Below are positions 34,944 to 47,708 of a DNA stretch of 64,000 bases, one piece after another; position 1 is the first letter of the stretch, and each line of letters opens with the position of its first letter. Both the position numbers and the translations under genes were made by a program. A model generated the notes under the pieces. The model had not been told where the DNA came from, did not search any database, and was given only the letters and a program-made list of their open reading frames with translations. The DNA is from Gnetum montanum (Eukaryota > Streptophyta > Gnetopsida > Gnetales > Gnetaceae): the NCBI GenBank assembly GCA_015680685.1, contig MNCI01033682.1, positions 297,102 through 361,101 of the forward strand. The letters run 5' to 3'.

Positions 34944-37183
34944 ATGGCACTAAAAGGAAAGCACACGCAAGAAGCAGGAAACAACCTAAAAAAGAAAGAG
35001 GCTAAGAATAGGCCCAAAAAGAACCACTGGCAACCCACACCACAAGTCTCTTAGGGAAGAGGCAGAAGTGGAATCTATCAGACAAATTCAAGAACCAGCA
35101 ACAACACCAAAAAACTTCCATTGGGATGCTAGAGGTGACCTTGATAGAGGCTTGCCTAAATCAAATCATGTCATAAGAGGTCCAAAAGACAATGCTCCAG
35201 GAGTTAAACTTTGGCCTATTCCTAAAGCATGCACCAAAAGAAGCACAAGACCAGCTAAAGGCCTCTCCCATGTGGTCAATCATCACTTCCACTAGGAAGT
35301 GGTACATGGGAGAGATATTCCTATTCTAGAACAATAAGTAGCATGGATCAATTGTGAAAATAAAGGACATCTCAGTGTCCTACTTGGCGTAGGTCATTGC
35401 TACAGTGCTTGGGTTGTCCAAAATAAGGGCAAGTCTTACTAAGATTTTGATGCAAGCATATCCCAGCATAAAGAAAGAATGGGTTCAATAGGGCTATGGT
35501 GTCAACCACAAGGAGTTTGGTGCACTCACATAGGTAGAGAGGATACAATATAAGATTGCAGCTTTTCACCTCAATTCCATGGTGAGGCTAAGAAAAATCA
35601 CCACCTTCTCTACCTAAGAATGCATCGCTATGAGTGGGAGATTCCTCATCAACTTTCCATAGCTAATCTATTTAGATATGGAGAAGTGATTTAAAGAAAA
35701 TGAATGTGATAGGAGGGCACTCCCCTTCCCATGCCTCATTAGGAAACTCTGTCGAAGGGGAGGAATAGCCCACTACACTAATGACATCATCAAGCAAGTT
35801 TCAGCTACCAACTAGGTGGAAATGATGAAAAATAAGATGCCTACAATGACTATCTAAGAAGAGGAGTAGCAACCACCACCTCCACCTACCACCCAAACAA
35901 TTGTGCTAGACATTACTGCAACTACCCAATGGTTGCATGAATATATAGAATGAATCTTAAGTGAACAAGAGCAACAATCAGGCAAAAGTGGCAAGGATCC
36001 ATTCATGTATAGACTAGCAATGAATCACCTTAATAAGGTGGCCCAAGTATTTGACTTGATGGGTGGAGGTGGATCCATTTTCTCAACCCAAAGAATGTAG
36101 CTACCCATGAGGTCAAATCCAAGCACCAAAGATGTTACAATATCTCTCGTAGAATAACAACCACTCCCAGAAATATCTAGGAATGCTACAACCTTCAGTA
36201 TGTGCTTCAAGGAGGGTGTAAAGACAACTGTATTGGTGATGTAGCACCAAGGGTAAGAGATTGTGACAGAAGTGGTTATTGACTGGATTGCCAAAACACT
36301 CAATGCACCTGTGACATCTGCATTGGACATCACTACACTTAAATATGTGAAAACATCCATGGGGACTATAAGTGGAAAAATAAATGTAGCACATCATGAA
36401 GATCTACTATACCAACTTGTGAAAATTAGGCAATTGCTTCCAAATGTCTTTGACCTTCCAAATAGTATTACTGCAACCCAATCAAAGCTACTTGAGGCAA
36501 GGAGCAAGAACATCATATTGGAGAGGCAACTTGAAATAGTCAAGGAACAGAATGAATGCTAGGCTACAAAAGTCTCCAACTTAAGAGCCCAGATTATCGA
36601 CCCCACATTTCTTAACTTGGCACTGACAAGAGATGAAGCTATGGAATAGCTTCACACTAAATTGAAAGGGGTTGAGGGTGCAATGGAGATGATAATTTTC
36701 TACCAATCCTTGGTAGATGCCACATAGTACTAGATTTAGAAGGCCTTGAATCATACCTATTAGCAGAACATGTAATTGATTATAGAAAATCATCACCTGT
36801 AGAATGTTGATTAGCACAAGCAACAATTAACTGATTTCATCCATCAATAGCAAGAACAAATAGCCAAAGTAAACATAGAATTAAGGAGATTGGTAGCATA
36901 AAATAGAAATCTCTCCATGAAGGAGGTCTGTGCTCTTTGTTAGAAAACTATGATCAAGGTAGCCACCTAGAAATTAGAGGCTCTCAAATTTGAGAGAGTT
37001 AAAGATCATTACAGAGAGAAAGTTGGTCTGCAAAAGAAAGTAAATAAGAAACACATCTAGTTAGCATAGGCAAAAATGAATGAAGCCCTCTAGCAACTCC
37101 AGCAAGAGAAAGAATTGTGGCAACCCATTGTTAATGGGATAGACACTTACAGCAAAGCAAAAATCCACACAAAGAAGTTGTAG
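34944..37183 (+). pseudogene. Element B: ORF3, first part
   Basis: ATG at the acceptor; basic N-terminus (MALKGKHTQEAGNNLKKKE). The central block has 'IAAFHLNSMVRLRKI' and 'KENECDRRALPFPCLIRKL' (35550-35760). A Q/P hinge (35850-35960) precedes a coiled-coil stretch whose longest open part is 36263-36562 ('FDLPNSITATQSKLLEARSK'). Stops and small frameshifts throughout. Ends at the shared TAG, 37181-37183. Same layout as A; function unknown. Confidence 0.72.
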
Positions 37184-37192
37184 ATTGAGGTG

Positions 37193-37800
37193 ATGATAAA
37201 ATATCTAAATCTTGTCAATCTTCATTATGCAAACCTAGCCATGTTGGCTACCAAAAAGCCATGATTAAAACTAGAGAAATAAGTGGCCATTTCGTACTTG
37301 TTGTACGAGGTTGAGTTCAAGCATCACAAGGATACCAAGCAGAAGCTTGTGGGGGCAAACGCTGAACTCAATGTTCTCAAGGCATGATTCACTGATGAAT
37401 GATCAACTACTAAGAACCTGGCCAAGAGGATGAATGACTACCAGGAGTTGTAGAGCATAGTCAAGGCATTCGATATTGAACATAAATAGTTCACTACCTG
37501 GTTTATCAATGTGAAGGTTATGTTCCCAATAATGTTCTATCTATGGGATATCCCCATTTTAGCCCACATTAGTGATGCTATGTGGACTATGAATGATCCC
37601 TGGAGTAAGGAGAAGAAGATGAAGGCATTAATAGATGCATTTTGCCTTCCACTAGAGGTTGCAATTGCAACAAGATAGCCACAGTCACCTCAACTAATAC
37701 ACATGCCTGAAGTCGGCAAAGATTCTTTAGAACCTCAGGAGCCTCCATCGCCTAGGACTATCTAATCTTCTCCACCACCTACATGCCACCACAGAATGTG
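37193..37800 (+). pseudogene. Element B: ORF3, second part
   Basis: ATG at 37193, 12 nt after the shared stop and in frame. Reads 'MIKYLNLVNLHYANLAMLAT', then a charged helix, then 'AFDIEHK*FTTWFINVK' and a Pro-rich tail (37690-37770). Parallel to 26975-27580 of A. Confidence 0.65.
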
Positions 37801-37990
37801 CTATTAAATTTTTGTGTAGTCATATAATTGTATTCAATTTTGTGTCATGAACATCACAATTTTTGTAATGTATTGATTTGTACACTTAGGCACTTAATTT
37901 TTTTATGTCAAGAGTTTGTCAATAATCCCATACCTTCCCAATTTTTTGTAAGAGAACTTAAGGATGAGTTTTCATTCAATTCTAGGGGTA
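37801..37990 (+). other. Element B: 3' untranslated spacer and polypurine tract
   Basis: Non-coding, homologous to 27581-27780 of A ('ccataccttcccaa'). It ends in the decayed purine tract ttctaggggta before the LTR. Confidence 0.7.
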
Positions 37991-38903
37991 TGATGAGCAT
38001 CAAAGTGTCACATCGATGGATCCCATTTATGTGGTGTTGCCACATCGATGGGGCCACATTGACGTAGCATTTGCTACATCTATGGGATCCCTTCAACCCA
38101 GTACTATAGCAAAAACTATAAATATGAGCTCTCTAGCTATGTTTATGCATCATTAAGTCATAGTAGTAGGAGAGCTCTTGTAGTTTGTTCATTTGAAACT
38201 TAGAATATTTTCCGGAGTGCCCACAGTAGAAGTCATTAATTGTACAAATCTTTATTCGAGCATTGTTGTACCTAAATCACACCAGTGTGTACGGCAATAA
38301 AGACAAGCTTCTTGATAAACCTTGTAGCATTTTGGATAGTTTAAATGTTTTATTCTTGTATTTAATTTTTTTAGTTATTTGTTTAATGTTTCTTAGTAAT
38401 TAAGTTAATTAAGTGATTAAGTAAGATAAAATAAATAGGTTAAATACATAAGTATGAACACTTCAAGTGTAAACACGTATTCGCTTGGTAATCCTAACAG
38501 TGTTATTGCTTGGTGCACCTAGTAGCGTAGCGCTTGGTAACCCAGCAATGGATATGTGGGTTCAAGACATGTACAAAAAGTGGGACCAAATGCTTATGTT
38601 ACTAGTTAGAAAATAGTTACTTAGTTAAACTAAATTAGTTATTAAATTATTTCATCTCTCTACTTTAAGCACCAAAGAACATAAAACACAAACCAATAAA
38701 AATCATATGCCTCAACTACACTTAATCATACTCTATGCATTACAAGTATAATTAGGAACACAACGAATGACCTTTAGGGAAAGGTTCACTTCCTAGAAGA
38801 CTAGTGTACCAAAAATTATAGAGTCCATGGAATTCAACTAGATCACATGTGATCACTTTGTGACTCATATGGTTTGGCGTAGGGGTGCCTCGATCGCTCA
38901 TCA
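37991..38903 (+). repeat. Element B: 3' LTR
   Basis: TGATGAGCATC...CGCTCATCA, 913 bp, clearly paired with 12645-13601. TATA box at 38117-38124; AATAAA near 38298; U5 mini-repeats 38475-38560. It lacks about 45 bp of U3 repeat present in the 5' copy (near 12690-12735), so repeat number differs between the two LTRs. Confidence 0.93.
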
Positions 38904-40560
38904 CTTCTCAAAGATCACCAAGCTATTGGTAAAGCTTACAAAGAAAGATGCACCATTTATCTAAACCGTTCCACATCATGATAGGTGCATCAAACTATGC
39001 TTTGGGAGATGTGCTTACATAGATGGATAATAAAAAACATCCATACCAAATCCACTATGTAAGCAGAAGCATTATGGGCGCATAACTCAATTACACCACC
39101 ACTAAAAAGGAGCTTATGGCAGTGGTGCATGCATTGGAAAAATTCAAGCACTATGAGTTTTGATACAAAGTTTTTATGCACATGGACCATAGTGTCATCT
39201 AGTTCCTAATGAACAAGCCAACAGTGAACCCCCATGTCATATAGTGATTGGTGATTCTCCAGGAGTTCAATCTAATAATGGTGGCCAAACACTTATCTTA
39301 ATTAAAATAGGATAGTAAAGAGGATGAGAGTCCACTATCAAATCAATTCCCTAATGAACTCCTCTTTGTTGATGTTGTTAATGAGCAAGATCCTAAAGAA
39401 ACAAACTAATATGACAACATCCTCTCCTATCTATTGACATAGGAGATGCCTCAAGAGTGAGACTATAGGAAGAAATAGTAGTTTCTTCATCAAGCCAAAT
39501 ACTTTATGGAAATTAACAACAATCTCTACAAGGTTTGCCCGGATGACTTAGTACAATGGTGTGACCCTAATGTAGACCAACTTCGAGTCCTCTAGAATGC
39601 ACATGAAGGCCCTTGTATGGGTCATTATGCTAGGAGACGAATAACCTTTAAGATCTTCATGGTGGAATATTATTAGCCTACAATTTTCAAGGATGTCCAT
39701 TGCTTCTTTCACTTCTGTTATAGATGTCAATGTGATGGAGGGATGATTGCATGTATGGAAGGACCTCAATAGTGGATCCAACCATTTGAGCCTTTCAATA
39801 TTTGGGGGATTGACTTCATGGGATCCATCACCCGTATTTCAAATGGAAAGGTATACATTATCATGACTATTGACTACTATACTAAATGCGTGGAAGCTGT
39901 AGTTGTCATCGCGTGTTCATCATGTACGACAGCCTAATTTGTACAACAAAATGTTCTAAACAGGTTTGGTATGCCATGAGCACTAATTTCAGATAATGGA
40001 ACAAATTTCATGAGTGCCACTTTTCAAAAACTCATGTAACACTTAGGGGTTGAACATAAACTAACTCCATACTACCCCTACACCAATGATCAAGCTGAGG
40101 TTACCAATAGGGAAATTATCAAAATACTAATATTCATTGTTAGTAAATATAGAAAGAACTAGAGCAAAAAACTCAATGATGCTCTTTGGGCTTATCATTC
40201 AACATGGAAACTTCCTATTGGGTATTCTCCCTATGAGTTAGTGTGTGGAAAACTCACAACACTTCTCATCCAACCTGAGCTCTATATACTTTCAATAGCC
40301 TACGACCTTGACTTAAACTTAAGTCTAGCCTAAAATGAAAGATTAATAAATCTCAACGTGCTAGAAAAAAAATGGATTAGTGGCCCTATCATCAAATGAA
40401 GTGCACATGACACATAATAAATAATGTCATGACCTCAAGATTAGGAAGGTAAAGTTTCAACCATGAGATAAGGTGCTCTACTAGAACACCATGCACATGT
40501 CTTAATGAACAAAATTTCAAACATTATGGAGGACCCTTACATTATATATGAATTTCTCTA
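38904..40560 (+). pseudogene. pol: Element C: pol part 2 (RNase H and integrase)
   Basis: Continues the C pol after the B insertion ('KITKLLVKLTKKDAPF'). RNase H is badly eroded (MIGASN for MTDASN near 38975). Integrase is better kept: H...H...C..C finger (39600-39730, HEGPCMGHY and CYRCQ), WGIDFMG (39807), ISDNGTNF (39987) and QAEVTNREI (40092), so the D,D,E residues all survive although stops interrupt the frame. It ends in the region before the GPY/F module ('FQTLW', 40520). A deletion near 40556 joins it to spacer sequence equivalent to A 23665. Confidence 0.9.
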
Positions 40561-42560
40561 GTCATATTAATCACATCCTCCACAAGGGACTTCATGTGAC
40601 CAAAATGCGAGACTCCATTCCATACTCTCTCTCATCCATGTATTCTTTTCATCTACCACCTCACTACCTCTTCTCATAATTGTATCGATGGGTTCATTTT
40701 GAGATGGTCTTAATTCTTTCATGATTTCTCTAGTGATTCAATTTTTAACACTCCACAACCATTAATCATTCTTGGGACCCACAAACTCCTTTTTTTGAGG
40801 GCATGCAAGAGCATTAAGGGCATGAGCTAGTTATGGGGAGGATCCACTTGCATACTCCTTGGTTGGGATGGTTATGTTCCTTATCCCTTAGCCATTTTGC
40901 TTTCAAAACCCATGTTTTCCACCATGGCACATCTAGTTTTTGCATTCCTTGACACTTAAATCTTCTCCTAAATCTCCTTTTAAAATGTCTTCTTAGCCCT
41001 CTTCATGCATTCATCCTTATTCTAGGATTTTTTCGCTACCTTTGGACCCCAATTTCATGAAAAAAAAAACTCCTTTTCCTTAGTTTTCAATGGTGAAAAT
41101 TTTTGTTTTTTCGCTACATCGATGCATCCCCATCAATACAATTGAAATACCACCAAAAATTCATGTTTCAAAGTGTAACCTTCATTTTCCAACTTAAGGT
41201 AAGATTTCATTGTAAATGTAAGATTTGTAGTCCATGAGCTATAATCTTGCATACTTTAACTTTTTGAGGCTGAAAAATGCCTCAAAAGTTGCTAGTGCCT
41301 CACTTCTCAAGTGGAAAAAGTTATCTTATGTTTATATTTTGGCTTGCGAAGGCTGAAAATGCCTTGGGAATTGCCAAATTTGGCATTTTCATGGATTTTT
41401 GTAGAAGTATAACCTCAACTACGTTGAAACCATCTACCCCCAGCATAGATGGTGTTGGATTTTCATTTTCACCAAAACCTAGCATATTCACCAACAAAAC
41501 CTACCATAGATGCACATGTCCAATGTTAGAATTATTGGGATTTTCCTTTTTCCATTTTCCATTTTCTAGTTTCCCAATAGTGGCCAACATAGTCACCCCA
41601 GGTCTTCAATAGTTGCAACATGGCCAACATAGACATCATGTTCACCATGAGTTTTAGCAACCTTAGTGTAGTTGGGATGGTGTCAACATAATCAAAAAAG
41701 TTCATTTACAATTTATAGTATTTGGATGGGCTTTGGTGTCTACAATGTATCCAAACTTACTATAAATGGCCATCTATGCTAAGAATTATAATTGTTATAC
41801 TTGCAAATAGACATCAATCTATCAATAATCTTGATAGTGATGTATAGAGCCTAAAATAAGTAATTTTGTAGCCTATAAAAACCAAGCGTTAACATCTTAT
41901 TAAGGTTCGGTTCTAGCAAATTTGAGGTAATTCTATTCCACAACTAGAAAAGCAATTCTGCATTTTACAACCAAATGCCTTTGTGACCTTGAAATACCTT
42001 GGAGAGCAAACTTGAATCTATGCTGGGCATTAGAGACTCCCAACGTGATACCACTACCTCAAGGCTAGAATACCATCCATGACCACAATTCCAAATTCCA
42101 GTGAAAACAAGCAAGGAGTTACTAGAAACTAGGGTTGGGAAGTATTTGGATCTCGGGACTTTAAGTGCAGCCAGCTCCAACAAACTTCAAGCTCCATACA
42201 AATGACTTCTTATGCACTCAAGCATACAAAATCTGTACTTTTTGAAGCCTGTACTTGATGCATTTATCATTCCAATAAAGTTACAGTTCATTGTTGTCCA
42301 GATTTAAGTTCACCTTTTCATTTCTATGTCTGTTTTCATCTTAGATCTGTAATTTCGTTTCCATTTCCACTATTATTTACATTTCCATTTACATTTCTAT
42401 TTACATTTCCATGAGTCCTTGGGTGATCGACTAGACTGTCCAAAGTGCCTCAAATTCCATTTCTCAAAGGTCCTTGGGATTCAAGGTTAAAACTATTTTG
42501 GCACTTGGGATTTTACAATTTTCGTTCTAGTACTAGAATTTTCAAAGTCCTATAGCAGTT
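40561..42560 (+). other. Element C: post-pol spacer with a copy-specific 1.4-kb insert
   Basis: 40575-41120 matches the A and B spacer ('tatggggaggatcca' at 40834). The segment 41137-42569 has no counterpart in A or B and is bracketed by an exact 16-nt direct repeat, gatgcatccccatcaa (41121-41136 and 42570-42585). The insert has a 111-codon plus ORF (41277-41612) and a 72-codon minus ORF (41965-42183), neither recognisable. It may be captured DNA. Confidence 0.65.
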
Positions 42561-42609
42561 GGATGCGTTGATGCATCCCCATCAACATAGCACAAAAATA
42601 CTATAAATA
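42561..42609 (+). promoter_or_regulatory. Element C: internal U3-like promoter of ORF3
   Basis: gatgcgttgatgcatcccc and catcaacatagcac, followed by TATA box tataaata at 42602-42609. The gttgatgcat word is the repeat unit of the C LTR U3 (46140-46190). Confidence 0.55.
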
Positions 42610-42755
42610 CATGACGAAGTTAGTAAAATTTTGATATTTGCTTTAAAATGCTAAGGGAGTTTTTACAATTTTCAAAGTTTAGAGCCTTCCCAAGCCCATA
42701 ACTTCCTAACCACTTGTCTAAATCAACTCATTATTTGACTCTGCAGCTACCGAAG

Positions 42756-43049
42756 GTGAGCTTTACATTGTGGGAAGCATAAACCAAAGGTTTTTGATAG
42801 AAATTTTTTTGAAATTTTTCTCTAACTCCCACAAGGTTTAACTAATAAAATAATATTAAATATCACTAATTTACCTAATTTAAACCTCATCAACAAACTT
42901 AGGTGCACATTACAACAAAATAATATTAAAATAATCAATCTATCATGATCATAAATTAGCCTAAGTGTAACTAGCCAAATAGGACAAGGTATTAAAGTGT
43001 TATAAGTTGCACATAAAATGCTTTTTCTTGGCTATGTTTGTGATCATAG
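42756..43049 (+). other. Element C: predicted leader intron of ORF3
   Basis: Donor CGAAG|GTGAGC at 42756 and acceptor TGTGATCATAG ending 43049, directly before ATGGCACCA. Third independent copy with the same geometry. Confidence 0.6.
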
Positions 43050-45308
43050 ATGGCACCAAAGAGACTGTAAGAGGAAGGACCATCCTGACCACAAGAGAAG
43101 TAGTCATGGGGGAGGGGGGAAGGAGGAAGGACCAGTAGCCACAATAGCCCTAAGAAGGAGAAGCAAAAACATATGCCATTGGACCTCTTCAAGAGGATCC
43201 TAAATTGGAATCTGTTCATTAGATTCTTATAGTGAAAATAGGCTAATCTAGGTGAGAAAAGGTGTTAGGGTCTAGACCAAATTTAGAAGTCACCTTGACA
43301 AAGGCTTGCCTAAGACAAATTCGTTTTAAGGGGATCCAAAGGACGGTTCTCCAGGAACTTCACTTTGGTTTCTTCTTGGACCAAGCATCATAAGAGGTGA
43401 AAACACAACTACAAGGATCTTCCATGTGGGCCATCCTCACTTCCAATGGGGAGTGGTACATGGGAGAGACTTACCTCTTTTGGAATAATTGATAAGCAGA
43501 TGCAACTAGGAGGATTAAGAATATCAACATGTCCTATTCAGTTGAGGCCATTGTAGAGGTCCTTGGGTTGCTTGATAGTGAGACAACCTTCATAAAGATC
43601 TCTACATAAGTGGACCCTAATGTCAAAAAGAAATGGATTCAATGGTGCTATAAAGTGGACTGTAAGGAGTATGGTGCACTCACCAAGGCAAAGAAGGCCT
43701 ACTTTAAGATTGTGGCTTATCACCTAAACCCAACGGTTCAACCAAGTAACATCACTACCTTCTTTGCCCATGCATGTGCTACTTTGGTCAACCTCCCCCA
43801 ACTCATCTTCTTGACGATTAAGAAAATATTCAAGGAGAATAAGCATGGAAAGAAGACACTCCCCTTTCCTTGCCTAATCTAAAAAATTTGCAAAAGGAGA
43901 CGGATAACTCATCATGCTAATCACATGCTTCATCATGCTCCTACTGCATCTTGGTAGGAGATGATGAAGGACAAAGCATCCACCAAGTTATTTGAAGAGG
44001 AGTGGGCACCACCACCACCAACTACTCAAGAAACAACACCAAAGGCTTGTTCCATAATTGAGCACATGAAGAAACTCCACGAGTAACTCCTACAGTAGTA
44101 GTGGAAAAGACCAAGTGATGGAGAACCCTTAGACTATCGGTCAGCATTCAGTCACCTCAATGAAGTCACATGAATCATCAAATAGTTAAAAGAGACTATG
44201 TTGCTATTTTCTACACAAAGAATGTAGACATCCATGAGAATGAATCCAAGCATCCAAGAAGTGATGGTGTCCATCCTTAGATAATAACAATTTATAGAGA
44301 TCTCCAAGGATGCCACCACTTTCTCTATGCACTTGAAGAAGGGCAAGGGAGTAACTATCCTAGTGATGTAGCACCATCAGTACAAAATACTAGCAAAGGT
44401 GATGGTCAATCGAATTGCGGAGGCCTTGAATACTCCTATGGCTACCGTGCTAGACATTGCTGCACTAAAAGATGTGTAGGTATCCATAGGAGCAGGTAAT
44501 GGGAGGCTAAGTGTAACCCAACATGAGGAGGTATTAGATTGATTGGCGAGAACTAGACAAATGCTTCTAGAGATCTTTGATCTCCCAAAAAACATAATTG
44601 TTGCCCAGTCAAAGATGTTGGAGACCAAGGGCAAACTCATCATTACGAATGCCCAACTTGAGGGAGTCATGACCAAAAATCGATCGTTGGCTATCGAAGT
44701 TACAGAATTGAGAGCTCGCTTAGCCAATCCTATCATTCTTAGCCAAGAAGTTACAAGAAATAAAGCTTTCTTGCAACTTCAAAATAAGTTAAAAGAGGTT
44801 GAGAATGTGAAGAAGACGGTAGTCTTTGATGCATCCTTATTAGGGGCTTTGGCCTTCAACATTAATAAGGACTTGTCACAAGTTTGCAATCAGAACCTGA
44901 CTCTAACCAAAGACATTCATTGCCTGTGCAATGTTGAAGCACAACAAGACTAAATGGTAAAGTTTGTGTGATAGTAGTAGGAGTAGCTTACCAAGGTGAA
45001 CATGGATCTAAGGAGGTTGGCAGCTGAGAACTACATCTCTCAATGGAAGAACTTCATGCACTCCTCTAGAAAATATCCATTAAGGTAGTTACCTGGAAGA
45101 ATGAGGCCCTAAATTTGAACAAGTAAAGTATCATCACAGGGACTAGGCTAGCCTCCTCAAGGAGGTAAATGAGAAAGAAATTCAACTGCTCAAGGAAAAA
45201 ATGAATGATGCCCTCTAGAAACTCCAGCAAAGAGGTGATGTATTACAACCAATATTTGATGGATTCAATGCCTACAACAAAGTAGAGATCCACTTGAAGG
45301 AGTTGTAA
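43050..45308 (+). pseudogene. Element C: ORF3, first part
   Basis: ATG at the acceptor (MAPKRL, then TAA). The central block is open at 43610-43882 ('IVAYHLNPTVQPSNITTF', 'KTLPFPCLI'). The coiled-coil block is open at 44543-44953 ('MLLEIFDLPKNIIVAQSKML', 'LEGVMTKNRSLAIEVTELRA'). Several frameshifts separate the pieces. Ends at the shared stop, TAA at 45306-45308. Domain order identical to A and B. Confidence 0.72.
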
Positions 45309-45317
45309 ATTAAGGAT

Positions 45318-45930
45318 ATGAAGAAATACATGGAGTTAGCCAACTCTGTTTTGCAAACATGATAATGCTGACAGCTAGAAGACCATAATCAGAGTTAGAG
45401 AAATAAGTGGCTAGCTCATACATTCTTTAGGAGGCCAAGTTCAAGCATCACAAGGACACAAAGTAGTAGTTGGAAATAGCTAACACAAAGCTTTAAGTTC
45501 TCAGGAGTTAGTTTACAAACCAACAATTAGTTACTAAGAACCTAGCTAAAGGAACGAATGACTACCATGAGCTGCATAACCTCATTAGGTCATTTGATGT
45601 AGAATGTAAACAATTCGTAGCCTAGTTTCTCAACATCAAGGAACTATTCCTAGCAATGCTTTGTCCATGGGACATCCTCGTATCAACCCACATTTAGTGA
45701 TGCTATGTGAACTATGTGTGACCCATGGAGCAAGGAGGACAAGTTGAAAGCATTACTAGATGCCTTTTTCCTTCCACCTGAAGCAGTAGCTATAGTAGGA
45801 TAGTTGCAACCATCGCCACAACCTCAACTTCCACTGCCACATGCATCAAAGATTGGAGAAGGTCCTTCAACACCCCAAGAGCCTCCACCTCCTAGCACTA
45901 TTTGATCTTCTCTTCATCTTTAGCCATCAA
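45318..45930 (+). pseudogene. Element C: ORF3, second part
   Basis: ATG at 45318, 12 nt after the shared stop. Reads MKKYMELANS, then frameshifted sequence equivalent to 27000-27560 of A, ending in a Pro-rich stretch (45810-45900). Confidence 0.6.
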
Positions 45931-46115
45931 AGGGTTTCAACTGTAAGCATGTTCAATTTTTTCTCTTGAACATCCATTTTTGTAATTATTGTAATTCCAT
46001 ACAATTAGGCACTTAGAGTTGATCAGTCTATGATTCCATACCTTCCCAATTTTGTAAGAAGCTGGATCCTTCTTTTGTTCACTCAAAGATGAGTTTTCAA
46101 TCAATCATGGGGGTA
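45931..46115 (+). other. Element C: 3' untranslated spacer and polypurine tract
   Basis: Non-coding ('ccataccttcccaatttt' shared with B); ends tcaatcatgggggta before the LTR. Confidence 0.75.
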
Positions 46116-46964
46116 TGTTGAATCCTGCGAAGGGTTGCATTGATGGGCATGTGTTGATGCATGGGTTGATGCATTGATGCATATGCATTGACATAGTGTC
46201 TATCTTTGCCTATATAAATGGGCATACCCACTGCATTTAGGGCATTTTTGAGTCAATAGAGTAGTTAAGTTCTTGCATATTTATTCCTTTAAAGTTAGAA
46301 TATTTTCTAAGTGCCCACAGTAGGACTTCAAGTATTGTACAGATCCTTATTCAAGCATCAATGTACCTAAACACTTTGATGTGTCGGTAATAAAGACAAG
46401 ATTCTTGGAACTCTTTGTAGCACTTTGAATAGATTAATGTTTACTTTCATGAACTTTATCATTATGCACTTTACATTCATGTTCCTAGTTAATTCATATG
46501 CTTAATTAATACATATAAGTACAACTTCCTTAAACATACCATTAACACTTGGCAATCTTAGCAGGTGTTATTACTTGGTTCGCTCAATAGCCTAACACTT
46601 GGTAACCTAGTAGCATTCTTAATGAGTTCAGGATGTGCATGAAAGGTGGGCTCGAATGCTTATGTTAGGAAGTAGATTAAGACATTAGATAGCTAATTAG
46701 ATTAATTCATCATTAATTATTTTGTTCACAAATAGATTAAATTAGATAAAATATAAAATCAATAAAAATCATGTGCCTTAGCTTACAGTTAACCATACAC
46801 TTGCACTTACACAAGTGAAGCCAAGAAAACAATGATCATGTCCTTAAGTCACTACCTTGGTTATTGTGCGTTTAGAGAGTGAAAGTCCACCAAATTTAAT
46901 TGGATCGCTAGTGCAACACTTATGATTCATATGGTTGGGCGTAGGGACTACTCACTGCTCATCA
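46116..46964 (+). repeat. Element C: 3' LTR
   Basis: TGTTGAATCC...TGCTCATCA, 849 bp, paired with 6494-8175. U3 repeats 'gttgatgcat' (46140-46195); TATA at 46213; AATAAA near 46388; U5 mini-repeats 46545-46620. Followed by AGTAT. Confidence 0.92.
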
Positions 46965-46969
46965 AGTAT

Positions 46970-47704
46970 TTTACCAATAAATGTATTATTTGATGTTAAA
47001 ATGTGTTTCATGTGATTTTTGGATGATGATGAAGCATCAAATATCATATGCTAGGTAACTTAATGCTAGTATGGTGATTTTCCAAAAAATGTCATCATAG
47101 CTCTTATCTTGAAATTGAAACTAAAACTCAAAGTCTTACTTGCATCCACCAAGACCCCCTAGATCTATCAAACTAGTTTAAGAATTCCTTTTATGGATTT
47201 TTTTTTTAAATTTACAACTTAGTGCTACCCTGTAGAATAAAACCTATGACTTGAGATTACTAGACTAAGACTTAGAATTGCTTAAATCAAAATTTTATAC
47301 ACGAATCCATATATGCAAGACACTCTGTTCATGCATATGTGGATACACAACTACTTCTATGCATCTTTGTATGCTCATATGAATATGCATAACCTTCCAC
47401 AGTCTTCAATGAGAGGATGCAAATGAGTATGTAAATTGCTTAATTAGTTTTATTTCTTAATTTTTAATCAATTAATAGGTACATGTAGCATGTCCATGAG
47501 TTAGTTGTCTAGAGTTCTCATTTGAGTGGTCATGCTTGAATGTAACCATATTCGACATTGAAAACCAATATTGATTCCTTCATATTACAACACTTTGACT
47601 TTGATTTATTTTACATTTTATGCACTTCTATTACTTACACTCTTAGTTAGCTATTAGTTAGTGATATTTTTATATTTATTATAATTGCTAGTTTTAGGGA
47701 GGAG
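46970..47704. other. AT-rich flank, nothing recognised
   Basis: Right flank of the C insertion. Repeated 'catgcatatg'-type words near 47330-47400; no gene or element end that I can support. Confidence 0.5.
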
Positions 47705-47708
47705 CACT

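Larger units (their letters stand above)
12645..38903 (+). mobile_element. Element B: Ty3/gypsy Athila/Tat-type retrotransposon, inserted in the RNase H region of C
   Basis: LTRs lie at 12645-13601 and 37991-38903, flanked by near-identical 5-bp duplications (cttcc at 12640-12644, cttct at 38904-38908). Removing it rejoins the C pol reading 'ENF' to 'KITKLLVKLTKKDAPF'. It holds a primer site, gag (split by element A at 15666), pol, the post-pol promoter/intron module and ORF3. About 13.2 kb without A. Confidence 0.92.
6494..46964 (+). mobile_element. Element C: Ty3/gypsy Athila/Tat-type retrotransposon, outermost of a three-level nest
   Basis: The span is bounded by an identical 5-bp target duplication, AGTAT at 6489-6493 and 46965-46969. 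It has its own LTRs (6494-8175 interrupted; 46116-46964), a primer site, gag, pol and ORF3. Pol is split after 12644 by element B and resumes at 38904; the 5' LTR is split by a solo LTR. Without the insertions the element is about 13.4 kb. It is the most decayed of A, B and C, as expected for the outermost host. Its pol C-terminus and part of the post-pol spacer are deleted near 40556, and it carries a copy-specific 1.4-kb insert (41137-42569). Confidence 0.9.

Noticed and set aside
41277-41612. 111-codon ORF in the C-specific insert as a real gene
   Set aside because: Start context and composition are not distinctive and no family is recognised; kept only as part of the insert.
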